Positions 26,000-35,014 of a stretch of DNA of 60,448 nucleotides are shown here, piece after piece. Source of the stretch: UBA685 sp049890215 (GTDB lineage Bacteria; Pseudomonadota; Alphaproteobacteria; Puniceispirillales; Puniceispirillaceae); assembly GCA_049890215.1 (NCBI GenBank), contig JBMHBX010000039.1, forward strand, positions 1-60,448, read 5' to 3'. Positions within the stretch are counted from its first letter, which is position 1, and each line of letters starts with the position of its first letter. The position numbers and the translations under genes were made by a program. The notes below the pieces were generated by a model. That model was not told the DNA's origin, did no database searches, and saw nothing but the letters and a program-made list of their open reading frames with translations.

Positions 26000-27510
26000 T
26001 ATAAGGCTCCTAATTTTGTAATCTTATGCTGACCGGTCGCAAAACCAATATGTTTTTGCTCCATATAGAATTCAAAGGACCAATCGCCGCCATCACGACC
26101 AATTCCACTTGCCTTGACACCACCAAAGGGGGTTGGCAGATGGCGAACATTTTCTGAATTCACCCAGATCATCCCTGCTTCAAGCTTGTCAGTAAAACGC
26201 AAAGCGCGCGTTAGATCATTTGTCCAAACATAACCTGTCAGGCCATAAGCTGTATCATTGGCCATCTCTAATGCCTCATCTTCTGTTGTAAAGGCGATTG
26301 ATGTAAGAACAGGGCCAAAAATTTCTTCCTGAGCAATACGCATTTGATTATGCGCCTTTGTGAATAAGGTTGGACGTACAAAATAACCTGTATCACCAAC
26401 GGCCTCTCCGCCTGCCGCGATTTCGGCACCATCTTGGCGTGCTATTTCAAAATAGCTTGTGACTTTGTCAAAATGCTCTTTGGTCACAAGAGGCCCGACT
26501 TCGGTTTTGGGGTCAAGAGGATGACCAACTTTGATATTATTCACCCGCTCAATCAGCTTTGCTTCGAACTCTTTTTGAATTGTATCTTGTATCAAGAGCC
26601 GTGATGACGATGTGCAACGCTCACCATTAATAGAGTAAATCATGAAAATCGCTGCATCTAATGCCCGATCAAGATCGGCATCATCAAACACAATAACAGG
26701 GTTTTTTCCGCCTAATTCGAGATGATTTCGTTTTAAGGTATCTGCCCCTTGCTTGGTAATAAGACTACCGGTTCGGCTTTCACCAACAAACGCAATGGCT
26801 TTAATCTTTGGGTGCTCGCACAATGCTTTGCCTGCGCCCTCACCAAACCCGTTGACAGTGTTTAGCACCCCAGGCGGCAATCCGGCCTCTTCTGCTATCT
26901 CGACCAGCAGTCTGGCTGTCAGAGGTGACGCTTCGGCAGGCTTATGCACAACTGTGCACCCTGCTGCGAGCGCAGGTGCAATTTTCCATGTCGAGAGCAT
27001 AAAAGGCGTATTCCAGGGCGTAATCACACCCACAGGCCCGATTGGTACTCTGGTTGTGATATTCATCAAGCTTGGCGATTTCAGATGTTGCCCATCACGA
27101 GCCTGCACCACCTGATCTGCAAAATACCGGAAATTTTCAGCACCTCGCAAAGCCGCCTTAGACATAAATTTATAGGCTTGCCCCGTATCCCAACATTCAC
27201 ATAATGCAATTTCTTCTGCACGCGCTTCAATCGCCTCAGCAATGCGAATAAGAATCCTTTTACGTTCAATCGCCGGCATATCACGCCAAGCGGCAAAGGC
27301 ATTATGAGCGGCTGTTGCAGCTTTATCAATATCAGCCTTATTTCCGTGCGCCACATCACAAATCACTGATGTATCAACTGGCGAAATGGTCTGAAACACC
27401 CCCTCTTCGCCTGCTACATCCTGACCAGCGATGCGGTTCATGATGCCTATGTTCTTGAAACGGGCAAGATATGCGTCAAGCTTTTCAATATTCTCATCAA
27501 GAACACTCAT
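25999..27510 (-). CDS. hpaE: 5-carboxymethyl-2-hydroxymuconate semialdehyde dehydrogenase
   Basis: This NAD-dependent aldehyde dehydrogenase oxidises the ring-cleavage product. The 503-residue product has VGVITPWNTPFMLSTWKIAPALA, the NAD-binding FVGESRTGS, the general base Glu in LELGGKNPVIV, and the nucleophilic Cys in NGERCTSSSRLLIQ. It ends with PFGGVKASGIGRDGGDWSFEFYMEQKH in two conserved pieces typical of HpaE. It sits between hpaF (3-base gap) and hpaD (overlap). The assignment rests on family resemblance plus the unambiguous hpa context. Confidence 0.93.
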   Translation of the reverse strand: MSVLDENIEKLDAYLARFKNIGIMNRIAGQDVAGEEGVFQTISPVDTSVICDVAHGNKADIDKAATAAHNAFAAWRDMPAIERKRILIRIAEAIEARAEEIALCECWDTGQAYKFMSKAALRGAENFRYFADQVVQARDGQHLKSPSLMNITTRVPIGPVGVITPWNTPFMLSTWKIAPALAAGCTVVHKPAEASPLTARLLVEIAEEAGLPPGVLNTVNGFGEGAGKALCEHPKIKAIAFVGESRTGSLITKQGADTLKRNHLELGGKNPVIVFDDADLDRALDAAIFMIYSINGERCTSSSRLLIQDTIQKEFEAKLIERVNNIKVGHPLDPKTEVGPLVTKEHFDKVTSYFEIARQDGAEIAAGGEAVGDTGYFVRPTLFTKAHNQMRIAQEEIFGPVLTSIAFTTEDEALEMANDTAYGLTGYVWTNDLTRALRFTDKLEAGMIWVNSENVRHLPTPFGGVKASGIGRDGGDWSFEFYMEQKHIGFATGQHKITKLGAL

Positions 27511-27513
27511 AAT

Positions 27514-27897
27514 TTATCCTTCCATATGATCGCGGATATTGCCAAATTTTGGCGCCAACTCTGCATCTATATCGCGCATTTCCGCAGAGATAGCGATAGA
27601 ATGTGTATCCATGGCCCCTGCGGTATAGCTTTTGAGGGTTTCAAAAATTTCTGCTATGGCCGCTTTTTTAACATCTGGTGAGCGCCCGGCACGAAGGCGC
27701 ACAGATAAATCAATAAATCCATGATTTGGATTGCCGTCAGCTATTGAAACATAATCAACACGCAACGCCCTGACCCTTACCCCCGCTGTGGGAAAGCAAT
27801 CCATCCCGGCTGCACAATTTCGAATAGCTTCGCACAAACCAGAGATATCAATGACTGACTCAAGATTGGCTGAATAGTCTATATGAAAATGTGCCAT
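27514..27897 (-). CDS. hpaF: 5-carboxymethyl-2-hydroxymuconate delta-isomerase with Ala in place of Pro-1
   Basis: HpaF (CHMI, tautomerase superfamily) isomerises 5-carboxymethyl-2-hydroxymuconate. The 127-residue product has the right length and pattern: HFHIDYSANLE, FPTAGVRVRALRVDYVSIADG, GFIDLSVRLRAGRS and a C-terminal EMRDIDAELAPKFGNIRDHM. The family's catalytic base is the N-terminal proline exposed after Met removal (MPHF in E. coli). Here codon two is GCA (Ala), so the protein starts MAHF. It is first in hpaF-E-D-G-H and divergent from hpaR. Confidence 0.88.
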   Translation of the reverse strand: MAHFHIDYSANLESVIDISGLCEAIRNCAAGMDCFPTAGVRVRALRVDYVSIADGNPNHGFIDLSVRLRAGRSPDVKKAAIAEIFETLKSYTAGAMDTHSIAISAEMRDIDAELAPKFGNIRDHMEG

Positions 27898-27906
27898 CTT
27901 TAATCC

Positions 27907-27934
27907 TTAACATGTTAATTATTATAATGTTAAA
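27907..27934. promoter_or_regulatory. Candidate HpaR operator between hpaF and hpaR
   Basis: TTAACATGTTAA (27907-27918) is a perfect 12-bp palindrome, and ATGTTAA recurs at 27928-27934 in an AT-rich stretch just before the hpaF start. MarR proteins bind such palindromes, and HpaR is encoded divergently 68 bases away. Confidence 0.55.
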
Positions 27935-28001
27935 ATATAAACACAGATATGTGTCAACTGTTTCGCCCTGCAACTGGCACATTGCAAAATGTGAGATGTA
28001 T

Positions 28002-28442
28002 ATGACAAGAACACGGCTGCCCCCAACATCACGATCATTGCCTATAGCGCTTATGCGCGCCCGTGAAGGTGTAATGGCACCGATACGCGATATGCTCTCA
28101 CAAACCGGCATGACTGAACAACAATGGCGCGTGCTTCGTGTGTTAGATGATTATGGCCAGATGGATGCTAAGACTTTGGCAGACCATGCCAGTTTACTTC
28201 TTCCGAGCCTGACCCGTATTGCTGCCACACTCTGTGAGAAAGGCTATATTATTCAAAAAAGAGATGGCAAAGACAGAAGACGACAAATGATTGAGATTAC
28301 AACATCCGGAAAAGCAATCATTGACGATAACGCAGCAAAAGCGGCACAAATTGCCGCTGATTTCAAAGATGTGCTTGGTGAAGCAAACTATGAAATGCTC
28401 TTAGATTTTCTTGAAATCCTAAACCCAAAGACACCATCTTAA
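28002..28442 (+). CDS. hpaR: MarR-family regulator of the homoprotocatechuate genes
   Basis: The 146-residue product is a winged-helix MarR regulator that resembles HpaR. It starts with RSLPIALMRAREGVMAPIRDML, where HpaR proteins have IALLQAREAAM. It continues with LTEQQWRVLRVLDDYG (sequence MTEQQWRVLRVL), the recognition-helix region LLPSLTRIAATLCEKGYI and the wing KRDGKDRRRQMIEIT. ATG 28002 is preferred, since the longer reading back to 27891 runs through the intergenic palindrome. It is divergent from hpaF and convergent with fahA. It probably represses hpaF-E-D-G-H until homoprotocatechuate or 4-hydroxyphenylacetate is present. Confidence 0.88.
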   Translation: MTRTRLPPTSRSLPIALMRAREGVMAPIRDMLSQTGMTEQQWRVLRVLDDYGQMDAKTLADHASLLLPSLTRIAATLCEKGYIIQKRDGKDRRRQMIEITTSGKAIIDDNAAKAAQIAADFKDVLGEANYEMLLDFLEILNPKTPS

Positions 28443-28469
28443 ACCTGATTTATGTAAAGGTGAGTGCGA

Positions 28470-29723
28470 TTAACGCGCCTTTCCAGACAAGATTTTGCCT
28501 TCGCATATCCCGAACCCAATTCGATAATCGCTCCCTTTGGCAGCGCCTTGCATCTGCACAATATCGCCATCATGAAGAAAACTGCGCTCTGAGCCATCTG
28601 AGAGCCTGACAGGCTTATCTGCGTTCCAGCTAAGTTCAAGCATGGAGCCGTGACTGTTGCGATCAGGGCCGGAAATGGTGCCGGAACCAAGCAAATCCCC
28701 CACCCTCATCGGGCAACCGCAAGAGCTGTGATGGGCCAATTGCTGTGCAGAGGAATAATACATCTGCTTATAATTTGTCTTACTGATGAGAGATTGCACA
28801 CCATCTGGGGTTATCAGGTGAATATCAAGTTCAATGTCATATAACATAGGCTCTGTATCTTTGAGATGGTCAAGCAATTCATAATCACGCGGCGGCGTGG
28901 CAACCCGAAATGGGGCAAGTGCCTCGCTTGTGACAATCCATGGGCTGATCGTGGTTGCTGTGGCTTTTGCCTGAAAGGGACCAAGTGGCTGATATTCCCA
29001 TGCCTGAATATCGCGCGCTGACCAGTCATTTAACAATACATAGCCAAAGATATTATCATATGCCTGATCAACTGACAGGTGCCCGTCAGATGATTGGCCA
29101 ATGACTGCGCCCAGCTCTAATTCAAAATCAAATTTTGCACTGGCAGCAAAGCGCGGCATATCTGAATCAACTGATTTTATTTGCCCATAAGGGCGAGAGA
29201 TATCCGTGCCAGACACAACCACAGATGAGGCGCGGCCATTATAGCCGATTGGCATATGAAGCCAGTTTGGCGGCAGCGCATTTTCTGCCCCCCGGAACAT
29301 GGTTCCAACATTGGTGGCATGATATATGCTTGCATAAAAATCTGTGAATTCAGTTACCTGAAATGGCAAATGCAAGTGAACAGATTCCATGGGAATTAAG
29401 GCATCTGATAAAGACGCTTCCCATTCAGATCCTTGAGCCAACATAGCTGTTAGGTCTTTGCGAAATCTGGCCCATACCGGCTTTCCCAATGCCATAAATC
29501 TATTCCATGAGCCAGATGAAAATAGTGGCACATTTGATAAATCAAAGACACCTTGCGCCTCCAGGTCAGTGACATCCAAAATGTAATCACCAATTGCCAC
29601 ACCGCAATGAGTCTGCCGATTTCCTGCTGAAAAAACACCATAAGGCAAATTATTTAAGGGAAAATCAGTATCAGCAGAATTGGCGCTTTTCACCCATGAG
29701 TCTAATCGTTTTGTCATCTTCAT
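28470..29723 (-). CDS. fahA: Fumarylacetoacetase
   Basis: This enzyme hydrolyses fumarylacetoacetate to fumarate and acetoacetate, the last step of the homogentisate pathway. At 417 residues it has the full-length FAH layout: an N-terminal SH3-like domain (LPYGVFSAGNRQTHCGVAIGD) and a C-terminal catalytic domain. The metal/His elements are EFTDFYASIYHATNVGTMFRG (split across conserved D and H), FDFELELGAVIG (E-x-E) and LLNDWSARDIQAWEYQPLGPF. Its start immediately follows the maiA stop, so the four genes hpd-hmgA-maiA-fahA form one tight unit. Confidence 0.96.
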   Translation of the reverse strand: MKMTKRLDSWVKSANSADTDFPLNNLPYGVFSAGNRQTHCGVAIGDYILDVTDLEAQGVFDLSNVPLFSSGSWNRFMALGKPVWARFRKDLTAMLAQGSEWEASLSDALIPMESVHLHLPFQVTEFTDFYASIYHATNVGTMFRGAENALPPNWLHMPIGYNGRASSVVVSGTDISRPYGQIKSVDSDMPRFAASAKFDFELELGAVIGQSSDGHLSVDQAYDNIFGYVLLNDWSARDIQAWEYQPLGPFQAKATATTISPWIVTSEALAPFRVATPPRDYELLDHLKDTEPMLYDIELDIHLITPDGVQSLISKTNYKQMYYSSAQQLAHHSSCGCPMRVGDLLGSGTISGPDRNSHGSMLELSWNADKPVRLSDGSERSFLHDGDIVQMQGAAKGSDYRIGFGICEGKILSGKAR

Positions 29724-30374
29724 CTAATCTGCCTTATGCGTTACAGGTCGCGGGCAGTCTATTTGGTTATCTGGATGCGCTTTTTGAAATTCATCTTTCT
29801 CAAGACAATTTTTTTCAATCTCTGTTAATCTGCTTAATCCTTGCAAATTTGTGCCCCAGCGCCGTGCAACATACAATTGCGGTATTAGGCATATATCTGC
29901 AAGCGAGACCTCATCTCCAAAGCTATAGGCGCCATCATCAATCAACTGCAAAAACGCCTTAAGGCCATCACGAATCCAATGGTTCACCCATTGCGTTATG
30001 TCTGTCTGACCATGATCTAATTGCTTAAGGTGATTAATCACTTTCAGATTATGAACAGGATGAATATCTGTTGCAATTACAAGCGCGGCAGCCTCTGCTC
30101 GTGCTGACAAAACCGGATCGTCAGGCCCTAAGGGCGGTGTTGGATAAGCCTTGTCAAGATAACGCAATATAGCCTGAGATTGCGTGATGATACGCCCATC
30201 TGCCAACATAAGGCCTGGCACAGCTTTCATGGGATTCATCACATGATAATCTTTTTTATTTTGCTCACCATTTAACAAATTTACCGGCACAATCTCATGC
30301 GCTATCCCTTTCAAATGAAGGGCAATGCGCACACGATATGAGGTGCTTGAACGCCAATAAGAATAAAGCTTCAT
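29724..30374 (-). CDS. maiA: Maleylacetoacetate isomerase (zeta-class GST)
   Basis: MaiA uses glutathione to isomerise maleylacetoacetate to fumarylacetoacetate. The 216-residue product starts with the zeta-class N-terminal motif LYSYWRSSTSYRVRIALHLKG, where SSTS takes the place of the more common SSCS. It continues with the glutathione-binding NPMKAVPGLML and IITQSQAILRYLDKAYP, and has the C-terminal helical domain with HPVHNLKVINHLK and LADICLIPQLYVARRW. It overlaps hmgA by four bases and adjoins fahA. Length and motifs are normal. Confidence 0.95.
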   Translation of the reverse strand: MKLYSYWRSSTSYRVRIALHLKGIAHEIVPVNLLNGEQNKKDYHVMNPMKAVPGLMLADGRIITQSQAILRYLDKAYPTPPLGPDDPVLSARAEAAALVIATDIHPVHNLKVINHLKQLDHGQTDITQWVNHWIRDGLKAFLQLIDDGAYSFGDEVSLADICLIPQLYVARRWGTNLQGLSRLTEIEKNCLEKDEFQKAHPDNQIDCPRPVTHKAD

Positions 30375-31717
30375 TTCACACCTTTTTTGCCATCAAATTT
30401 CCTATCTAAAGAGGCCCAGCAATCAATATAATCATCCTGCATAGGCGCCTCATTGGCGGCATAATATGTTAGATGCTGGGGAAAGCGGGTCTCAAACATA
30501 AAGCTCATCGTGGTCTCAAGCTTGGCAGGCGCTAATGTGGCATTGGTTGCTTTTTCAAATGCCGCCTTATCCGGGCCATGCGGTAGCATCATATTATGAA
30601 GGCTCATAGCGCCGGGGGCAAATCCGTCTGCCTTGGCATCATATTGCCCGTAAATATTACCCATTAGTTCGGACATAATATTTTTATGATACCATGGAGG
30701 GCGAAAGGTGTTTTCAGCCACCATCCATCTGTCCCGAAAAAGCACAAAATCAATATTGGCCACCCCATCCTGACCAGATGGCGCTGTTAACACAGTAAAA
30801 ATAGAAGGGTCTGGATGATCAAATAAGAGTGATCCAACCGGGCAATAAGACTTCAAATCATATTTATAGGGTGCATAATTCCCATGCCATGCCACAATAT
30901 CAAGTGGCGACTGATTTATAGGGGTTTCATAAAATTGCCCGCACCATTTCACAATCATCTGTGATGGCGTCTCATAATCTTCAAATGCGGCAACAGGCGT
31001 CAGGAAATCACGCGGATTGGCAAGGCAGTTAGCCCCAATAGGGCCGCGATCAGGCAAGGAAAAGGACTGGCCATAATTCTCACAAACAAAGCCGCGGCAA
31101 GAGCCATCTAACATCTCCACACGATAAACAAGACCGCGGGGAATAACAGCAATTTCCTGAGGTTCAATATCCATTACCCCAAGCTCAGTTGCAAAACGCA
31201 AGCGGCCTTCTTGCGGCACAACCAATAATTCACTATCAGCCGAGTAAAAATAACAATCTGTCATAGATTGTGTGACCACATAAATATGGCTTGCCATACC
31301 TTCTTGAACAGACACATCACCTGCCGTTGTCATGGTGCGCATACCGGTAAGCCAATTGAGATTGGCGCCCTCAAAGGGAGCAGGATCCCAGCGATATTGG
31401 CCAAGTGACATTATATCTGGCAGAATATGAGGCGCCGTTTTCCAATAAGGCAAATCAATGCGCTTAAAATGGTTGGTATGTTTAACAGACGGCCTTATGC
31501 GATAGCACCACGTTCTGGCAGGTGACGGCCGCGTAAAGGCGGTACCAGATAGCTGCTCAGCGTAAAGACCATAGGCCACTTTTTGCGGGCTGTTCATACC
31601 ATGCGGCAACACATTGGGAAGCGCTTCAGTTTCAAAGTGATTTCCAAAACCTGACATATAGCCTGATATATTATTTGTCCCTGCCCTTGTCTTTTTTGCT
31701 GATTGATTATCACGCAT
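30371..31717 (-). CDS. hmgA: Homogentisate 1,2-dioxygenase
   Basis: HmgA opens homogentisate to maleylacetoacetate using Fe(II) and O2. The 448-residue product is full length, beginning with YMSGFGNHFETEALPN. The iron ligands are visible as RPPWYHKNIMSELMG (His and Glu six residues apart) and SLHNMMLPHGPDKAAFE (second His). The C terminus TRFPQHLTYYAANEAPMQ-type segment is characteristic. It begins at the stop codon of hpd (one-base overlap at 31717) and overlaps maiA by four bases. Confidence 0.97.
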   Translation of the reverse strand: MRDNQSAKKTRAGTNNISGYMSGFGNHFETEALPNVLPHGMNSPQKVAYGLYAEQLSGTAFTRPSPARTWCYRIRPSVKHTNHFKRIDLPYWKTAPHILPDIMSLGQYRWDPAPFEGANLNWLTGMRTMTTAGDVSVQEGMASHIYVVTQSMTDCYFYSADSELLVVPQEGRLRFATELGVMDIEPQEIAVIPRGLVYRVEMLDGSCRGFVCENYGQSFSLPDRGPIGANCLANPRDFLTPVAAFEDYETPSQMIVKWCGQFYETPINQSPLDIVAWHGNYAPYKYDLKSYCPVGSLLFDHPDPSIFTVLTAPSGQDGVANIDFVLFRDRWMVAENTFRPPWYHKNIMSELMGNIYGQYDAKADGFAPGAMSLHNMMLPHGPDKAAFEKATNATLAPAKLETTMSFMFETRFPQHLTYYAANEAPMQDDYIDCWASLDRKFDGKKGVK

Positions 31718-32820
31718 CAGGCTGACTCCTTCTTACCATAGTCTCCATTTGCGATCTCTTCTGCTTCAATGCTCTCAAAAAGCGCTTTGAAATTCCCCTC
31801 ACCAAAGCCGTCATCACCTTTGCGTTGTATGAATTCAAAAAAGATGGGCCCAATCAGCGTTTTTGAGAATATTTGCAGTAAAATCTTTGTCTCTGCGCCA
31901 TTTATGACCCCTTCCCCATCGATTAAAATGCCAAGTTGCTTCATGCGCTCCAAAGGCTCTTTGTGACCGGCAACTCTTTGTTTGGATAAGTCATAATAAG
32001 TACTTGGCGGGCCGGGCATGAATGTCATGCCGCGGTCACGAATGGCCTCAACAGACCCGTAAAGGTCCTGAGAGCCAATCGCTATATGTTGAATCCCCTC
32101 ACCCTTATATTTTTTGAGATAATTGACAATTTGTCCTGTCTCACCGCGATCTTCATTTAACGGGATGCGAATACGACCACAAGGAGAGGTCAAAGCGCGG
32201 CTATAAAGACCTGTATATTTGCCCTGAATATCAAAAAAACGAATTTCTTTGAAATTGAATAAATCACCATAAAACCGAAACCATATATCCATATTGCCTT
32301 TGAAGACATTATGAGTCAGGTGATCCAGGTAAAAAAAGCCGACCCCTTGGGGATGCGCAAAAATATGCCAGTCAAATTCATCATTATAAACTGACTGGTC
32401 GCAATAGGTATCAAAGAAATAAATTAATGACCCACCAATGCCATAAATGGCAGGTGCATTCATAACTTTGCCTTCGCCATCATAAGGCACAGCGCCGTTT
32501 TTGACAGCATGATCAAAAGCGTGTTTTGCGTTTGCAACACGCCATCCCATAGAGGCAGCACAAGGGCCATGCTTTTCCATAAACTCAGCTGCATGACTGG
32601 CAGGCTCGGCATTTATCAGAAAGGAAATATCACCTTGCTGCCATAATTCCACCTGCTTTGTTTTATGTGTCGCCACATGAACAAAGCCCATCTTTGCAAA
32701 CTGATCGCGCAAATGTTCCGGGTTAGGATGCGCAAATTCGACAAATTCAAACCCATCAGTGCCTGCAGGGTTGTCATCTGAAATCTCAGCACGCGGTGCA
32801 TAATGCGGAAAAGGACCCAT
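31717..32820 (-). CDS. hpd: 4-hydroxyphenylpyruvate dioxygenase
   Basis: Hpd converts 4-hydroxyphenylpyruvate to homogentisate in tyrosine breakdown. The 367-residue VOC-fold product starts with a conserved GTDGFEFVEFAHPNP. It carries iron ligands His in LDHLTHNVFKGNMDIW, His in EGIQHIAIGSQDLY and Glu in GPIFFEFIQRKGDDGFGEGNF. It leads the homogentisate operon and is divergent from an Lrp/AsnC regulator gene. A ribosome site (AAGGAGG) lies directly before the start. Confidence 0.97.
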   Translation of the reverse strand: MGPFPHYAPRAEISDDNPAGTDGFEFVEFAHPNPEHLRDQFAKMGFVHVATHKTKQVELWQQGDISFLINAEPASHAAEFMEKHGPCAASMGWRVANAKHAFDHAVKNGAVPYDGEGKVMNAPAIYGIGGSLIYFFDTYCDQSVYNDEFDWHIFAHPQGVGFFYLDHLTHNVFKGNMDIWFRFYGDLFNFKEIRFFDIQGKYTGLYSRALTSPCGRIRIPLNEDRGETGQIVNYLKKYKGEGIQHIAIGSQDLYGSVEAIRDRGMTFMPGPPSTYYDLSKQRVAGHKEPLERMKQLGILIDGEGVINGAETKILLQIFSKTLIGPIFFEFIQRKGDDGFGEGNFKALFESIEAEEIANGDYGKKESA

Positions 32821-32906
32821 TTGAAGCCTCCTTAATTACCTTCATGATAAGATAAATGCATATTGAGTCATTTTGCGTGCATTTTTGTTCTAATATGATA
32901 TTTTTA

Positions 32907-32921
32907 TGCAATATTATTGCA
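32907..32921. promoter_or_regulatory. Candidate Lrp-type operator between hpd and its regulator
   Basis: TGCAATATTATTGCA is a perfect 15-bp palindrome with a central T, in AT-rich DNA 19 bases upstream of the Lrp-type start and 86 bases upstream of hpd. This size and layout fits Lrp/AsnC binding sites. Confidence 0.55.
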
Positions 32922-32940
32922 CAAAAGAGGATTTTTTGCG

Positions 32941-33381
32941 ATGACGTCTCTTGATGATTATGACCTGACAATTTTACGAGCTCTAGAAAAAGATGGTGCT
33001 TTGACCAATTCACAACTTAGTGAAAAGGTACATTTGTCACCGTCCCAATGTTCACGCAGGCGTGCCAGGCTTGAACAAGCCGGCGTGATAGACGGGTATC
33101 AGGCGCGGTTAAATCCGCTTGCTATGGGGTTAACGCTAACCGCTGTTGTCAGAGTGAATCTGCATTCTCATAGTGAGAAAAATGCCCAGGATTTTGGCGT
33201 GATACTCGCATCTCATCACGAAATCGCAGAAGCATTTTCCGTATCCGGAGACGCCGATTATGTGCTGATTGTGCGGTGTGAAAATTTAACAAGCTTTGCT
33301 GATTTCATTCATGAACGTCTTTTACCGCAAACCATCATCAGGCAAGTGCGATCTGAAATAGTCCTGCGCGATCTGAAATGA
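32941..33381 (+). CDS. Lrp/AsnC-family regulator
   Basis: The 146-residue product has an N-terminal helix-turn-helix (LDDYDLTILRALEKDGALT, NSQLSEKVHLSPSQCSRRRARLEQAGVIDGY) and a RAM ligand-binding domain (LTAVVRVNLHSH, IAEAFSVSGDADYVLIVRCENL, IRQVRSEIVLRDLK). ATG 32941 has GAGG about 10 bases upstream; a TTG eight codons earlier is less likely. It is divergent from hpd, so it is the likely amino-acid- or aromatic-responsive controller of the homogentisate operon. In Pseudomonas the equivalent role is played by an IclR-type HmgR. Confidence 0.9.
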   Translation: MTSLDDYDLTILRALEKDGALTNSQLSEKVHLSPSQCSRRRARLEQAGVIDGYQARLNPLAMGLTLTAVVRVNLHSHSEKNAQDFGVILASHHEIAEAFSVSGDADYVLIVRCENLTSFADFIHERLLPQTIIRQVRSEIVLRDLK

Positions 33382-33481
33382 TTGGACCTGTAACAATGAA
33401 GTGTATGAACGTGATGCCTCTTTACCCCAAATCAACCTGTTTGATACCGGACCAGAAGGGCAACCAGATAAAATCATAAAG

Positions 33482-35014
33482 CTAGGCCATACCAACTTGA
33501 ATTTGCGTCTCGCGTCTATCATCAGGGCGCGCCTCAATCATGGCCATTAGCTCTGCCTGTAACGCTGCATATGCCGGCTTGTCAAATTGATTTATCAGCT
33601 CATGCGGATCCTCTGACAGGTCATATAACTCACCTGTCATTGTCAGGCGATCAATGGTAAGTTTGGCTGTTTTGGTACGAACCGTCTGAAGCGATAAAGC
33701 CACCCCTGCCCGCGTTGGCAACAATTCCCACTCATTGAGCGCATACTCACGCCTCGCCCCCTCTTCCAATACAGCACGTAATGATTGCCCGTGCTGGAAT
33801 AAGCGTGGCGGGGTATCGGCGTAATCTAAGAAGGTAGCTGATAAGTCAAGAGTGGAGACAGGCTCATCACAGACCTTACCAGCGGCAATATTTGGTCCCC
33901 GCATGATGAGTGGCACACGCAGCAGCCCTTCATAATGCATAGGGCCTTTTAGAATAAGGCCGTGGTCACCTAACCAGTCGCCATGGTCAGAGCTATAAAT
34001 AACAATCGTATTCTCAGCTAGCCCCTGATCCTCTAAGACCTCCATTATTCGCCCAACCTGATGGTCAATCAAAGCAATTTGGCCGTAAGTATTGGCGATA
34101 ATCTCTGCTAGTTGTTCATCTGTTTGTTCAGGAATGCGACTATATTTCTTGCGTGTTTCAGCATTTTTTTTGCTACCCGTTGGTTCAGCCGTTAGCACTG
34201 CCTCATGCCACCAGGGACGCCCTTCAAAATTGCGTGTGCGATGTGTCGGCAAATCCACCTCTGAAGGGTCATGTAAATGAGACCAGGGCTCAGGCGCATC
34301 AAAAGGATGGTGCGGGTCAGGGAAGCTTACCCATGCACAAAATGGCTCATCGCCCCTGCCCTCTTCTTGCAGCCATGAAATCGCTCTATCCGCCGTCCAG
34401 GTCGAGTTGTGATATGCCACTGGCAACCTAGAATGCCATGTTTGAGCGGCTCCCTTAGTATCTTTGGCATTTTCCCAATAAAGCGTATTTAGCGCTTCCC
34501 CTCTGCCATTTTTATGATACCACCTCTCATAATGCTGACCTCTTGGCGGGGCTTCTGGCAGAAACCAATTATGCCCTACAAGCATCAATTCCACATGCTT
34601 GAAGCCCATATAAGGCCCATTCCAATCCTCAGCGTAATTAGCAGAGCTTTTCAGGCATTCTGGTGTACCCGTCCCCTCATCTGAAAAGGTATGATAGGTT
34701 GAAAAATGCGCCTTACCAAAATAAGCAGTCTGATAGCCTGAATTTGTTAATGTGCCTGCAAAGCCAGCCTCTCCAATTTCAGGCTCAAGATCAATGCCAT
34801 TATCATGAACACCATGCGTTCGCGGCAATTGTCCGGTTAAGATAGAAGCCCGTGCCGGTTGACAGATAACGCATGGGGTAATGGCACTATGAAAGCGTGT
34901 GCCTTGCTGCGCCAATTTATCAAGATGCGGGGTCTTAACATGGCGCCCCTCAATGCCCAAACAATCGGCCCGATGCTGGTCAGCAGTGATGAATAAAATA
35001 TTAGGACGGCTCAT
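33482..35014 (-). CDS. Sulfatase (formylglycine type), cytoplasmic
   Basis: A type I sulfatase of the alkaline phosphatase superfamily, 510 residues, which would hydrolyse a sulfate ester. The Cys converted to formylglycine is Cys51 in CQPAR (C-x-P-x-R). Metal-binding Asp/Gln lie in LFITADQHRADC, and the second metal site in YSSDHGDWLGDHG. The conserved Lys/His and C-terminal DLYDLSEDPHEL-like segment (ELYDLSEDPHELINQ) are present. There is no signal peptide. Its ATG overlaps the tctA stop (ATGA), tying it to the TTT transporter, which suggests it desulfates what that transporter imports. No formylglycine-generating enzyme gene is in this window. Confidence 0.93.
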   Translation of the reverse strand: MSRPNILFITADQHRADCLGIEGRHVKTPHLDKLAQQGTRFHSAITPCVICQPARASILTGQLPRTHGVHDNGIDLEPEIGEAGFAGTLTNSGYQTAYFGKAHFSTYHTFSDEGTGTPECLKSSANYAEDWNGPYMGFKHVELMLVGHNWFLPEAPPRGQHYERWYHKNGRGEALNTLYWENAKDTKGAAQTWHSRLPVAYHNSTWTADRAISWLQEEGRGDEPFCAWVSFPDPHHPFDAPEPWSHLHDPSEVDLPTHRTRNFEGRPWWHEAVLTAEPTGSKKNAETRKKYSRIPEQTDEQLAEIIANTYGQIALIDHQVGRIMEVLEDQGLAENTIVIYSSDHGDWLGDHGLILKGPMHYEGLLRVPLIMRGPNIAAGKVCDEPVSTLDLSATFLDYADTPPRLFQHGQSLRAVLEEGARREYALNEWELLPTRAGVALSLQTVRTKTAKLTIDRLTMTGELYDLSEDPHELINQFDKPAYAALQAELMAMIEARPDDRRETQIQVGMA

